This document shows positions 1 to 61,700 of a stretch of 64,000 nucleotides of DNA, piece by piece. Position 1 is the stretch's first letter. Every line of letters starts with the position of its first letter. A model generated the notes under the pieces. That model was not told the origin of the DNA. It did no database searches and saw nothing but the letters and a program-made list of their open reading frames with translations. The stretch is from Trochalopteron elliotii (Eukaryota; Chordata; Aves; Passeriformes; Leiothrichidae), in assembly GCA_024734555.1 (NCBI GenBank), contig JANPWX010000443.1:496001-560000 (forward strand), written 5' to 3'. A program made the translations under genes and the position numbers.

Positions 1-49200
<49,200 letters not shown>

Positions 49201-49611
49201 CAGAGGAGCACTTGGCACTCACCGCCATGGCATTATTTCTAATTTAAAGGACATTAAACACGTGGACTAACACTGTAGAGGCAGGTGTGGAGGGCGCCGA
49301 GGAACCCCCTGCCCACACTCCCCCGGCGCCGCCAGCCCCGGGGCAGGGACTGCAGCCAGGGATGGACTTTCACGCTTGGACCCCCCGAGGTCTCCTGATT
49401 ACGCTGTGTTATAGTGGGTTATGAGTTTTTCCTTTGTTTTGTTTTATTTTATTGGGTTTTTTTTAGTTTTATTTTTTTCTTTGTCCCCCTACTTTGTAAG
49501 AACGGGGAGAGAAACAGTGTCAAAAAGTCTGTTTTTAATTCTGTCTGCCTGCTAGCATCAAATATATAGTATGTTGTAAAGTTACCAATTAAATCTGGTG
49601 AGAGACAGCAC

Positions 49612-49617
49612 AATAAA
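49612..49617 (+). other. Candidate TNIK proximal poly(A) signal
   Basis: AATAAA 412 bases after the stop codon; a second lies at 49815-49820. Confidence 0.5.
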
Positions 49618-50670
49618 TGTACCTTTTATCTTTGTGATGAAGGCCATAACCATATAGCTGGGTAATTTTAGAAATCTTTTGCCTTCACCAACATTTACAT
49701 GTTGCTTTTGGCAGCAACGGCTTAACAGATTTTTAAAGAAGAGAAAAAATAATAGGTTTTTTTCCCCTCTTTTGGGAAATGGATTTTAAATGGCTAAACT
49801 ACTAGCCTTAGACTAATAAAAATCAGCTACCATTTTTGTCAAGTCTGTCAATCCATATTTCTATATGGATCTTCACATAATGGTGTGTCTTGATAGGGAC
49901 AGAGGTGCCATTTCTTGTTGCTCCGGAGGTGCCCGCCTGCCCCGGGGCATGGCCACGGGCACCAGGACAGGGGATCGGAGGAGGAGAGGACGGGGAGCGG
50001 TCAGAGGAGCCCCGTGCTCACCCCTGAGGGGGATTTGTGACTGCAGAGGCTCCCAGGATGCTGTGGGCACCTGACCCTGCTGTGAAGCCAGTGCAGGTTG
50101 TGGGTGCTCGTTCCCCTGAGTCTGGAGCCGGGCACTGGCGTGCGGGAGCAGCCGGCACAGGGATGGGGACCACGAAACAAACTGCCTGTCCCCCACGTTG
50201 CTGGATTGGGCTTGTAAAGAGCTTAAAAAAAATTATATATATGTGTGGTTTCTTTGGCCAAGGGTCTGAATCTACTCGTTTTCCACCCCCTCCACTCCCT
50301 AGGAATTACCCAACATACAGTGAAAGACAACATCTGTGCCGAACCGTGTGTGTGTGTTTAGTTCGGGTTGAATCGTGTCCTTATAAACTCTGCTCAGTTG
50401 ATTTCCGTTTTCGGTGCGTATCTGGGGTTTTCTTTCTCAGTAGCTGCAAGCATGGCCGCCTGTGGTGTTGGGGTGTCGCATAACAAGGTCTGTGTTGCTG
50501 GTTTTAACCTACCTCGTTTCGGTTGGGGTTTGTTTTTGTTTTGTTTTTTTTTTGGTTTCGTTTCGTTTTATTTTTTTTTTCCGTTCCGCTGTCGATCACA
50601 GCGCTGTTACCTCCAGCGACATATAGAGAGCTTAACTGGCAATCTTGGTGTACTCAGTAACGATGGCTTT

Positions 50671-50687
50671 ATTAAAAAATGATTAAA
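50671..50687 (+). other. Candidate TNIK distal poly(A) signal pair
   Basis: Two ATTAAA hexamers (50671 and 50682) followed by a less T-rich region. Confidence 0.4.
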
Positions 50688-50690
50688 TCA

Positions 50691-53600
50691 ACAGGACTTG
50701 GTCAAACTTGAATCTTTATCAAGGGTTAAGAGGCGGGGATGGGATGGGCCGGGCCACCCTCACCACCTGAAGCATTCTGTGGGCAGGGTGTCAGGGTTTG
50801 GTACCGCAGGGATTGCCAGCAGTGGGACTCCCAGGATGTGGAGTTCAGGGAAAAACAGGTGGGATGTGCTTTGTGGTGCCTTCTTCCAGCACCAGGCACC
50901 CTCCTGTTGGGCTGGTGCAGCCTGGAGATTGTAGGGATGGCCACAGGATCACAATACTGGTATTCAAATCCCATCACAAACACTGATTGCCACCAGCTCT
51001 TTGTATTTTCATTGTGGTTAAAATACAAATCAAATAAAGCCCAGAGCTTTTATTGTGTTGCAAACTGATAACTGTTTTGGGGTGTTTTTTGTTCTACTTC
51101 AAGTGACAAATGCACAGCTTTGGATGATTTTTGTTATTATGGGTTTTTGCATACAGTGGTGAAATTGCAGGCAGTCGTTGAGTTTAAACGACTCAGGTGG
51201 TTTGTGAATGTATTTTTTTTTAAATCTCAGAATCATTTGAAACAAAAATCACAGAAGCCAATATTACCACAGTCTTGTCTATGGCATGTGTGTATGGAGA
51301 TAACACAGAGCAAATGCTTTTCTGGTGCCAACCACAATAAAACACAAAACTTCACCAATAAGCCATGCCTTTTATGTTTGGGTAAATAAAACCTGGGGTG
51401 TTGGAGGACATGGAGGTAAAGGGGATTTTCAGGGCTCCCAGTCACAATGCTCTTTCTCTGGAGACTCTTGGGAAGGTGGTTTTGGAACAGGATGAGTGCA
51501 GGGGGGTAGGGCATGTCCCTTGTGCCTTGCCCAGCAGTGAGCAGTGGCCAAAGGATGTCTTGATGGACCATCACCACCTGAAAACTCCTCTTCTACAAAA
51601 TCAACCCATACTTATTATAAAGACATTTCCCCTCCAAAAGTTGCTAGCTTTGATTTGCTCGTCTTTTGCTGAAAGTAAAATATGCTTATGGTTGATTAAT
51701 GCTCACAGAAACTACTTTTTATTAGTGTTTAAAGAAATAAAACCTGCAGCTGGTTTTAAAACCCTGTTTCTGGGACTTTTTTCCCCAGGAAAGGGAATTT
51801 GTTCAGCTGTGCAGTGCCACAGGAGGAAAAAGGAGTAATGTCTGTGCATGGAGGGGTCGCTTTGAGCCTGTTGCAGATTGGTTATTTACAGAGTTGTTAT
51901 GAAATACTGTATAACTTCAGGGATGAATCATGGTAAATGGAAGAAAAGCCCTGAGAGGTGGCATGAGGCCATGCAGGGGCCGTGGTTAGCTCCACCACCC
52001 TGGGGAGATGCTGGGTACCACTGCCAGCTGAAGGATGCTCAGAGGTAAGGCTGTAGCAGCTACTTGTGAGAACTGAATCTTTGCAAACCTGTTTCAGAAT
52101 TATTATCAAATGGCTTGTGAGATGCTTTGGGGGTTGACACTGTGTATTTTGGGGGATGCTCAAGGTGACTCTGGCCCCAACCCCAGAGCTGGCCTGGTTG
52201 CTGGAAATGGTTGAAGTTGTGCTGCAGTTCACTGTCTCAATGTGAACCCACTTAAGGTCTTTTCCTGCTCAATTTCCTGCAACAATTTGATGCTCAGTAA
52301 CTGAGGCCAGCATGAGCATGGTGTAGGCCAGGCAGAGACTGAACCTGCCTGTTCCCAAAGGTGTGGGCTGGAGCTCCACATCACACCCTGCCTGTGTCCA
52401 GGCCAAGCCACCCACCTGGGCATGGCTCCGTGGAGACCCAGCAGAGATTGCTCAGACATAAGGATGCATTTCCTGGCACAGGGCACCTGTCACAGCTGCT
52501 GCTGCCCTGCAGCATCCCTGTGCTGCAGTCAGGACACTGCAGCTGGAGAAGTTTGCTGGGTTTGCTTCCCAGTTTTTCTCTTCTGGGAGATGCTGCACTA
52601 CCCTGAGCAGGGGGGTGGGAAGGGGCTCATTAACCTCGGGTATCTTTACAGCAGTGCTGTAAATGCACCAAATTCTCTCTCCTAAATGTGTTTTATCAGC
52701 CTGAGCTGCTGTCTCACATGTAGCCCCAGCACTGCTGCCTGCCCCAGCTGATGTGCTTAGAGAGGAGAAATGAATGCACATAATTTTGGTTTTGTGCCAG
52801 CCACTGATGTGCTACATCAGCCTGCTCTTAGAAAGCCAGAGTCTTGCAGACCAGATCTACCTTATTTTTCGGTTTTGTTTTGGTTTATGGCATACTTTTC
52901 CTGGGTTTTTTTAACATCAAAGCTGTCTCTGAATGACCCAGAGGCAGTAAAATGGACGTGCAAATTGCCCCAGCACCTGGGGATAGCTTCACAGTCCCAC
53001 TGGAATCTTTGAATTCCTTCCACTGAGGTGACAAGCTTGTTCAGCTGTTCAAAAGCAGAGCCTCACCATAAACCTTAGCCCATTGCTTTTATCAGGCATA
53101 GTTAGATTATCAACAGCACCAATTACACTACACACAACATAGAGCAGGCAATAAGCGTGGCAGTTCTGCCTAACATTATGCACAGTTCTTACACTTTATT
53201 ATTTAAATAAAGCATTAGCAATAATGCAGGCCCTGTTTTGCCAATCACCTAAACACTGCCTGGCCAGGCTCACCAGCCATGGGTCAGTGTTGCTTTGGGC
53301 TGTGCTGTGCTACTCTGCACCCTCTGGACTGTGATCACAACTGGCTGACAGATGATTTGATGGGCTGGTCATTCATTCTGGTCAAGCCAGGCCTGGTTTT
53401 CTATCCTGTAGGAATATTGTGCTTCTCTCTACCAAGCTAACAATCACCCTCTGTGAGAAGTGATTGCAGGAAGATTTACACACCAACGTTTCCCATCCAT
53501 AAGCCTCAGGGCTGGCCTAAAGCTGGCCTCTGCTAATGACCACATCCACATCCAGCCCCCTGTTCAGAGAACCAGAGGGTCGGGAGTCTGTTAGTGCCAC

Positions 53601-55772
53601 TGAGAGTCCAACATGTGCTTAAATTGCCTGAGGCCAAGCTGTGGAGGAGTGTGTCACAGCCCTGCTGGCACCAGCCAGGGGCTCAAAGGCAGAGGTGAGG
53701 CAGCCCTGGCAGGAAAGGTAAGAGGGGCCAGGGAAGGATGGGAAAACCCCGGGATAACTCCATGCCTTTTGCTAGCAGACCTGGCCGAGGATATGTGTGG
53801 CTGTGGGGCTTCCAGCCTTTGGCATCCCAAGTTTCCATGGAAGTGGAAGGGCTGCACCTGGGGAGGTGAGTGATGTTCACCAATGCCTCCCAGCACTGCT
53901 CCAGCTGCTCCACACCCCGTGCCCAGGAAGCTGGATTGTGGGAAGGTTCTGCTCTAAAGGGCAGTGGGCAGGACATGGAAAGGCCACCCTGCTCCTGGTA
54001 TGCTGGTGGCCTTTGATCCCTCCAGTTCCAGTAGTCTGGGAAGACTGGGAGGGAAAGCATCATCCTCTTTGTGCCAGGAGCCTGCAACAAGATGGGGATC
54101 CCAGAGGGGACCATGGGAATGCCAGAGGGGGACATCTGTCCTGGCAGGATTTTCACAGTGCCTAAAGGTTTCAGTCTTGGGTCAGGGCTCCCATTTGTTT
54201 TGTGATTCTATAGCAGTCTGGTAATTGTCAAATCCTGCCAGTCCCATTGTGAAGGTATTTAACTGCAATGCAAAGAAACTGCTTGTAAATGCCTGGGTAT
54301 CCACACACAGCGAGCAAACAAACACCATTGGCAAAGATCTCAGCAGGAAGGACAAATATTGGGGAAAACTAAAAAGCTCAGCCTTGGGGCCCTTCCTGTC
54401 TCAGCTACACCAGCCCAAGAGGGGAATGCAGGTGCTGTGGCTGGAATCAAAGCCTGCTTAATGCAATGAACTTTTCTCCTCCAGTTAAAGTTTTACTTTA
54501 CTAGAGACCAGTGCAAAGATTAGTGGTCTTACACTCTTCTTTGTTGTTTTTTCTCTTGCTCTTCCTCTGTAGAAAGTACATTTTGTGCCCATGTGAAGCC
54601 TGGCTGACTGAGAGCATCATCCAATGAGTGCTGTAACTTGGCTGCCGGACCCATCAGGGGCTGATCGGGAAGATAATGACTTTCATCAGCATTAATCACC
54701 TTCCCGGCTGACTCAGACTTTGGCACGGTCTGCTGCCGCTAAGGATGCCACTGTCCCCCCAGCCCTGCAGCTCCTCTCTCTGACCATGTCAAGGACAGGA
54801 AAGCCCAAGCCAGAGAAAGACCAGCTCAGACCAGCTTGTGCAGATGTGCAAAGTTCATGAAAGCTGAGGCAAAAATATTTGGCAGCATCAGTAGTATTTG
54901 GTAGTATTGGCAGTATTTCACAGAATCCACAATATTTGACAGCACAGCCATCAGCTGGTAGTGCTGAAAGGCTCACTATTCACACCACTGTAGGATTTTT
55001 AATGAAAGCCTCTTTTACTGTAATATTCTGGGTAATTTTGTTATGTTTTATGTCCATATACACACACAGCTGTCTCCTCTGATAGGTGTGTACTGGCATT
55101 AGAGCTGCCTGAGGGGACTCTGTGTAAGCAGGTGTCTGTGTATGGATACACAGAGAGACCTGTATACATCTGTGTTTATACGTGGCTCTGTATGTGATAT
55201 ACACACAGGAATATATTTTAAAGCAGGTGGTAAGTGCTATTTAAATAAAACACTTAGTCATTTTCTAGCTGCTTTGCTACATGTGATGGAGAGGTTTCTT
55301 CTCCCTGATTCAGCAAGAGGACTGTGATGTGACATGCCCACCCAGCACAGGAGCTAAGGAAGGTGTTGAGCATCTCCAGGCTCAAGCCCCTGGCACGTCA
55401 CATTTCAAACTGTTCAGCTGAGGGACAGCCCCAAACCAACCCTGCAGGTGGATCATTTGAATTTTCCAGATCCACTCTATGTCTTTGCAGCTCTCCCATT
55501 GTCTGGTGTGTGTCCCAAACACGGGGATTGGTGGTGGCTGCTTTGAGCTGAGCGGTGGCCAAATAACGTGTGGAAGACTTGGGTTTCTCATTAACTCCAG
55601 AGTTGATATAGTCCCATCTCTCCAAGCACCAGCCCGTTTTCCTGCCTCCATCCCAGCTCTGCTGTCCTTCCTTCCCTTCCCTGCCCAAGCCCTCACCTTG
55701 CTCTGCAGCCCAGGACAGTGACTGTCCCCAGAAGGAGGGTGGAGGAGCTGCGGAGTGGATGAGAAAAGGAAA
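50691..55772. other. Intergenic region between TNIK and SLC2A2
   Basis: About 5 kb without a supportable gene on either strand; all ORFs are short and unlike known proteins. It holds AATAAA hexamers at 51033, 51336, 51385 and 51735. The last few hundred bases should contain the SLC2A2 promoter and 5'UTR. I see no clear TATA box at a sensible distance, and only an isolated ATTAAC (near 55591) resembling an HNF1 half-site. The segment 53040-53560 has an AATAAA-bearing, repeat-like look but I cannot classify it. Confidence 0.6.
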
Positions 55773-55787
55773 ATGCAGACAGAGAAG
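55773..55787 (+). CDS. SLC2A2: SLC2A2 exon 1 coding part (MQTEK)
   Basis: ATG with A at -3, then CAG ACA GAG AAG and a donor gtaatc. Human GLUT2 starts MTEDK with the same five-codon first coding exon, and the next exon here begins in phase 0 with HLTGTLV. I found no other ATG-AAG-gt candidate as good just upstream. This choice rests on pattern and spacing only. Confidence 0.7.
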
Positions 55788-58700
55788 GTAATCATGGCTT
55801 GCCGGTATTTTTGCACTAGACTTTCTAGTGAAATGACTAGAATTTCTGCAGGACCCCAGCAATCCCTAACCCAAACCAATTAAAAAAAAAAAAATCCCCT
55901 CCACTAATTAATTGTGCACAGGGGCAAAGGGGAAATGGCCAAGGGGCCATTTTTTATTTTTAAGAGCTCTGTTGGCTCATTGGATAACTTCAACTGTGAT
56001 GGGAGGGTAAAAAATGCTTTAAACAACACTGCTGAAAAGAAGCCTTTTGGTGTTTTTTTCCCAGCTATTGTGGGAAAAACATCTGCCAGGGATGGGGAAC
56101 GACACTGCTGCTGCTGCTGCTTCTTGCACTGCTGTACTGGGCAGAGTTTTGGCTCCTGCCAGATCCAGGACCAGCAGAGGCAGTGCAGCAGGGAGAGCTG
56201 GACTGTCCCAGGACAGGCAGTGAAGCAGGGGGAACTGGACTTTCAATGTGGGGCAACACCACTGTGCCCTGGGGGCCTGATCTTGTTTGTCCCCAGGGGC
56301 CTTTCTTCTCCTTTGGAGTGAGTCAACCACCTGTGCTGCTGCAGCAGCATTCCTGGATGCCACTGTCCCAGCCAGCTGGGCAGCAGGGTCCCTGGGGATA
56401 GGCGTGGGATGCAGCCTTCTCCCAGTTTTGGGCACTGCTAGGACAGTATGATGAGGTTGTTCTTTGCTTCCTGCCCCAGCACCTCACAGGAACATTGGTC
56501 CTCTCTGTCTTCACTGCGGTGTTGGGCTTCTTCCAGTATGGCTACAGCCTGGGGGTCATTAATGCCCCTCAGAAGGTAAGTTGATTGTGCATGGCCAAGG
56601 AACAACGGCTTCAGGACAGCTAGGGCCAGTTTGTCCCTTGCAGAAGCCCTCGGGAGGGTTCTGTCCCTTCCCAGGCAGCTTCTCCCACAGAACAAAGCCC
56701 TCACAACAGGGCAGTGGGTGAGAGCATGGCCAGGACCCTCTGCTGGCACTTCCCCAGGGAAAGGAGTGGGGGTCTGCATGTAATGGAGCTGTCCCCACTG
56801 CAACATGACCCCTGTGCCCGAGCCAAGGGACTGCACCCCTCCACCAAATCCAGTGCCAAATCCAGACACCACGCTCAAACCAGCCCTGGGAGGGGGAATG
56901 CTTTGCGCGTGCCCTTGTGGCCCTTCCCCACTGCAGTCTGGGTGTTGCGGAGCTGGGAGAACTCCAAGATTTCACCCCTGCAGAGCCTCCAAAGAAAGTC
57001 TTTTCCTGAGGCAGAATAACATCCAAAACAAGGGTTGGGATGGTTATAGATCTGACCTGACAGCATTTTTCTTCTTTGCCTGTCACAGGTGATAGAAGCG
57101 CATTACGCGCGTGTGCTGGGCATTGTCCCCCCGCACAGATACACCGCCAATGCCTCCGGGGAGGATGGCACCTTCCTCCAGGCTGGCACAGAGGGCACAC
57201 TCCCAACTCCAAATGATATCAGTGAGGACCTGGCTACCTCCTCACACATCCTCACCATGTACTGGTCCCTGTCCGTGTCCGTGTTCGCCATCGGTGGCGT
57301 GGTCTCCTCCTTCACCGTGGGCTGGATCGGTGACCGGCTCGGGAGGTGAGAGGCTCGTGTGTGCTGTGACCCTGTGCCCAAACCCTCCTGATTGATTTTT
57401 CCCATTTCCTCACTGGAGAAATACAATTTGTGTTATTTTCAGCAATTCAGGAAAAAAAAGGAAAAATAACCCTCCCAACTTCCAAAATACTGTTTCAACC
57501 ATCACAGATGTTGGGCTTTTTAAAATCCTCAGTTACGAATCAGACGTTTTATTGCAACTTGAGCATTTCAGACAGCAGCTGATGAGCAGCCTTTATTAAG
57601 TTCTGAATTCCCCCTTTTTTTTCCATGGCAAAAGGAAGAGGAGGACATTTGTGTGGTGTTTGCACGGGATGTAAAGTATAATTCACAATATTATTTTAAC
57701 TACTCTGATTGTACCCCGGCCCCTGTATTTTGCAGTGCCTGCTATCATTGTTTTCCCCTGTAATACTGATTAGGTGACTTCATAGTTCCTCTAGTGTGTT
57801 GCAATGGCTGCTTTGGCTGAGCAAGGTGCCAGAGGAGCTGTGCTGCTGCTGCCTTGCAGGGTGAAAGCCATGCTGGTGGTGAACATCCTCTCCATTGCTG
57901 GGAACCTCCTCATGGGGCTGGCGAAATTTGGGCCATCCCACATCCTCATCATCTCTGGGAGAGCGATCACGGGGCTGTACTGTGGTGAGTCCAGGCTGGG
58001 TCAGCCACCAAAAGCAGCTCCTTGGTAGCATGCTCCAGGGCTCCAGGGCTGCAGTTCAGAGTTTCCCGTAATTTTTAATCCTTTTTTTAGTTCAGAAGGG
58101 GTTTCACAGGTGGGAATTTCCCTCTTTTCTCCTATGTCTGCCCTTCTTGATCCAGGATCTTTCCCAGAAGTATTTGGGTTGGCTCTATCATATGTTCATT
58201 TTACATACCCTAGAAAGGAGCAGGTCCCTCTGTATCTCAAGGATGGGTCTTGCTGGTGGCTGCTGTAAGAGCACATCACTAGCCAGGCTGGCTGACAGGT
58301 TCTCTAGACAGAGAGCACAGGACCACTGTGCACAGAGAAGATATAGCCAGCAAATAATTGGGAGTTACATTAGAATTAACTTAGAAATAACAGCTCTTTA
58401 TACTGTTACTGGTATACAAATACAATACTCCACACTGAGGTTTCAAGGCAAGTTTTAAGAAGGTTCTTTGCCTTGTGATAACTCCTCCCAGCACACAATC
58501 CCTGCTCTGTGCTCTGATCTGTGTGTTCAAGTAAAAGCTCATTCAGAGCTTCCCAGTTTGGGCTCTGAATGCAGGGACATCCCAGCACCTTTCGAAGGTA
58601 CAGGTCGTTCCCAGCCAGCCATGAGGGGCTTGGTGGGGTGTGGGGTACAGCACACAGGCTCCATCCTCCTTTCCCATTTGGGAAGTGCTTTCTGCTGGTC

Positions 58701-61700
58701 GCTGAGCTGTGTCTGGAGGAGGTGACATCCGTGTGTGCTCGGTGCAGGGCTCTCCTCTGGACTGGTGCCCATGTATGTCAGCGAGGTCTCCCCCACGGCC
58801 CTGCGAGGAGCGCTGGGGACGCTGCACCAGCTCGCAATCGTCACGGGCATCCTCTTCAGCCAGGTAAGCAGCAAAACACACACATCCAGAGAGGGTGTTT
58901 CAGAGAACACGAAGACCACACGGATATACTGGGCTATTGTTCACCAGTCCACCCCAAAACTGAAGTAGCGTGCAAAAAAATCTGCTTTAATGGGGTTAAA
59001 CCCCTGCCTGTTAAGGTGTCTTAACAAAGACAACTTCTCAAAAATAAAAAACTACTTCTGCAAACAATTTCTCCTCTCCCTGAGGAATTTGTTTCAGCAT
59101 CTCATCAGCATCAGGCTGGATCCTGAGCACGAGACCCCTGATAATCAGGTTCTCAAAAATGGCTTCATCAGGGAAGCAGGAAGCCCAAAGTCCCCATCAC
59201 CATTGCTCACTGTGGCACAAGCCCCAGCTACACAACAAGTGGGCACATAAATGTACAGAAAACAAACATATCCAGGAAAAGAGTTGGTATTTGCTTCTAG
59301 TTTTCCTCCAGCTTGTCACTTCAAAACTCCATAGTGATCAATTGCTTTTTCTTCTTAGGGTGCAAAATGATCCATTCAAATATGCCTCAATTATTCCAGG
59401 TCCTTGGACTTGACTTTCTTCTGGGAAATGATGAGATGTGGCCCCTGCTCCTTGGTCTGTCTGGCGTGGCTGCCCTGCTGCAGTTCTTCCTGCTCTTACT
59501 GTGCCCTGAGAGCCCCCGATACCTTTACATCAAACTGGGGAAGGTGGAGGAAGCTAAAAAAAGTAAGAAAGACATTCTGGGCTTGTTGTTTTAACATTGT
59601 ACATAGTATAAAACAGAGAAAGAAAAGCCTGGCTGAGGACTCACATGAGACTGTGGTTGCTCCATCTCATGCTCTGAGCTGCTGAGATACAAATTAGCTC
59701 TGGATCAAAAACTATTGAGAGTTTTTTATGGGACTAAGCAGCACTGCTGAGGGTTGAGGCTTGAGAGTGATGTCTCAGGGCTGTTGCAAAGCTGATGTGC
59801 TGCTGCCCCTGATCAAGCAGATGCACCCTGGATCCTTGGATGTGTCATAGGAACTCTCAGAGCAAGAGGACACAGCTGTCCATGTGGTTGGCTTACCTTG
59901 AGTTTTGCCTAGAGATTCTTGTCCTTACATATACAACTTATCTCCCACTGAAAATAAAATGTCAATGTTTTTTTTCCCTAAGATTTGAAAAGGCTTAGAG
60001 GAAACTATGATCCAATGAAAGAGATTGAAGAGATGGAAAAGGAAAAGCAAGAAGCTGCTAGTGAAAAGAAAGTCTCCATAAGACAGCTTTTCACCTCCTC
60101 CAAGTACAGGCAGGCTGTCATTGTGGCGCTGATGGTGCAAATATCCCAGCAGTTCTCGGGAATCAACGCGGTGAGTCTCCCCAAAATGTTTGTCTCTCCA
60201 GAGATCCATGCTGAGCATGAAAAGGCAGCTCTGGCTCCATCCAAGTCATGAAGGCTTTCCCACAGCTGCAATGGGCTCCTGGGTCCCTGCCAAGCTGGCT
60301 GTGGGAGGGCAGGAGGGGACAAGAGTGGGAGGGAGTCCAGCACAAAACCAGCTGGCACAGCAGGCCCAAGCTGAGCCCTCCCATGACCCTCCCACTACCC
60401 AAGTTTGGCAGCAGTTTACTCTCTTTAATGACATCATGCTCACCCCAGAATCACTATTTTCTAGCCATTTTTAGCTAAACAATTTTTGCATGACCTCCTG
60501 GAATACCAGAAATCACCATTTGACACCCAGAAGCATTAAGGAGCACACAGGCACGCCCAGCTTGACTGGCTCCATGCCCACCCCATCCACCAGCTCTTTA
60601 CCTCCTGCCCTTAACTTTCACCAGAAAGGAATCACCTTATTCCTGGAAAGAAGAAAGAAATGGGAATCATTGCAATGAGAATATCTTAAAATTAATCTAA
60701 AACTCGGTGATACTTAGATGTTTGTCTTGACTACTCAGTGCTGGTGATCTGGAATTTAAGATTAAACATAGACTACATAAAAGAAAACAGATTTAATGTG
60801 CAAATGCAGTAGCTCAAGAGGGGAATTTCAACAGGATTTTTAACTCCCTCAGGCTCCTATGAAATTTTCAGCTTTAATTATTATAACAAGCTGTTAAAAG
60901 TTGAAAAATTAATCATAATTAAATTACGCCACATCTCAGCCATGCAAGCGCAACTCTTCCATCATGAGAACAAAAAGTTTCACCAGCCCTGTTGCCTAAT
61001 CCTTCATTCTCATGTATTCTGATAGATCTTTTACTACTCCACAAACATTTTCGAGAGAGCTGGGGTTGACCAACCAGTTTATGCAACCATTGGTGTTGGA
61101 GTGGTGAACACGGTCTTCACTGTTATCTCTGTAAGTAAATACTTCTGCCCCCTGGACTACAAAGACACATAAGGTACAGTGGGGTTTTGAAATATGATTT
61201 TATCCTGGAGCTGGGATTTGCAGTGTTGCAGGACTGACCCTGAACACCCTACAGGGAAAAATCATTCCCTGGGCAAGATTAATCTGAAAATACAAGCCTT
61301 GACATAGAGCACGTTGTTATTGGTCAGCACTGCTAAATGCCTTGTGAGTGGAAACTGCATCATTGTGTTCAGGGAAGCTCTCAAAACTCTGCATTTCCCC
61401 CTAAAACGAAAGTTGTCCTTGAGACTGCAATTCTGCAGGTCCTATTCCCCCAGGGAGCAGGCAGGGGATGGGGATGTCACCAGCTCCCAGTCTGCTCTTA
61501 CCTGTTATCTTTGAAGCTGTTTTCTGTATGTACATAGCACCTGCACGAGTGATATCCAAAGGCTATTCCACAGTAATAAAACTAATCCAGCACCTATCCT
61601 TATCCTATCTATGCAGGGCTCTGCAGCAATAAAAGGATGTTTTCCATTTCCACAAACCTCCCTTCATTTGTCTCTCTCCTGAGAGGATTATCACAATTCA

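Larger units (their letters stand above)
49201..50690 (+). other. TNIK: TNIK 3' untranslated region (probable extent)
   Basis: No intron signals and no plausible coding frame follow the stop. Candidate poly(A) signals are AATAAA at 49612 and 49815 and ATTAAA at 50671 and 50682. Long T-rich runs lie at 49430-49490 and 50520-50582. I place the likely distal end near 50.7 kb because the ATTAAA pair follows a long AT/GT-rich tail, but alternative polyadenylation at about 49.63 and 49.84 kb is equally compatible. Further AATAAA hexamers at 51033, 51336 and 51385 could extend the transcript. Confidence 0.5.
55788..59982 (+). other. SLC2A2: SLC2A2 introns 1-6
   Basis: Introns of 692, 513, 514, 763, 536 and 420 bases. 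Intron 1 contains a TAATTAATT-type stretch (near 55905) that could bind homeodomain factors, but this is speculative. Otherwise nothing recognisable. Confidence 0.7.

Noticed and set aside
53040..53560. Possible retroelement in the intergenic region
   Set aside because: It has an AATAAA-bearing AT-rich stretch, but no terminal structure or recognisable repeat phrase, so I did not call it.
55585..55620. HNF1 site in the SLC2A2 promoter
   Set aside because: Only an isolated ATTAAC and a distant GTTGAT are present, and their spacing does not fit the HNF1 palindrome.
56559..57212. 217-residue open frame on the minus strand over SLC2A2 exons 2-3
   Set aside because: Antisense to conserved exons plus intron, with no recognisable domain. 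The sense frame is clearly GLUT2.
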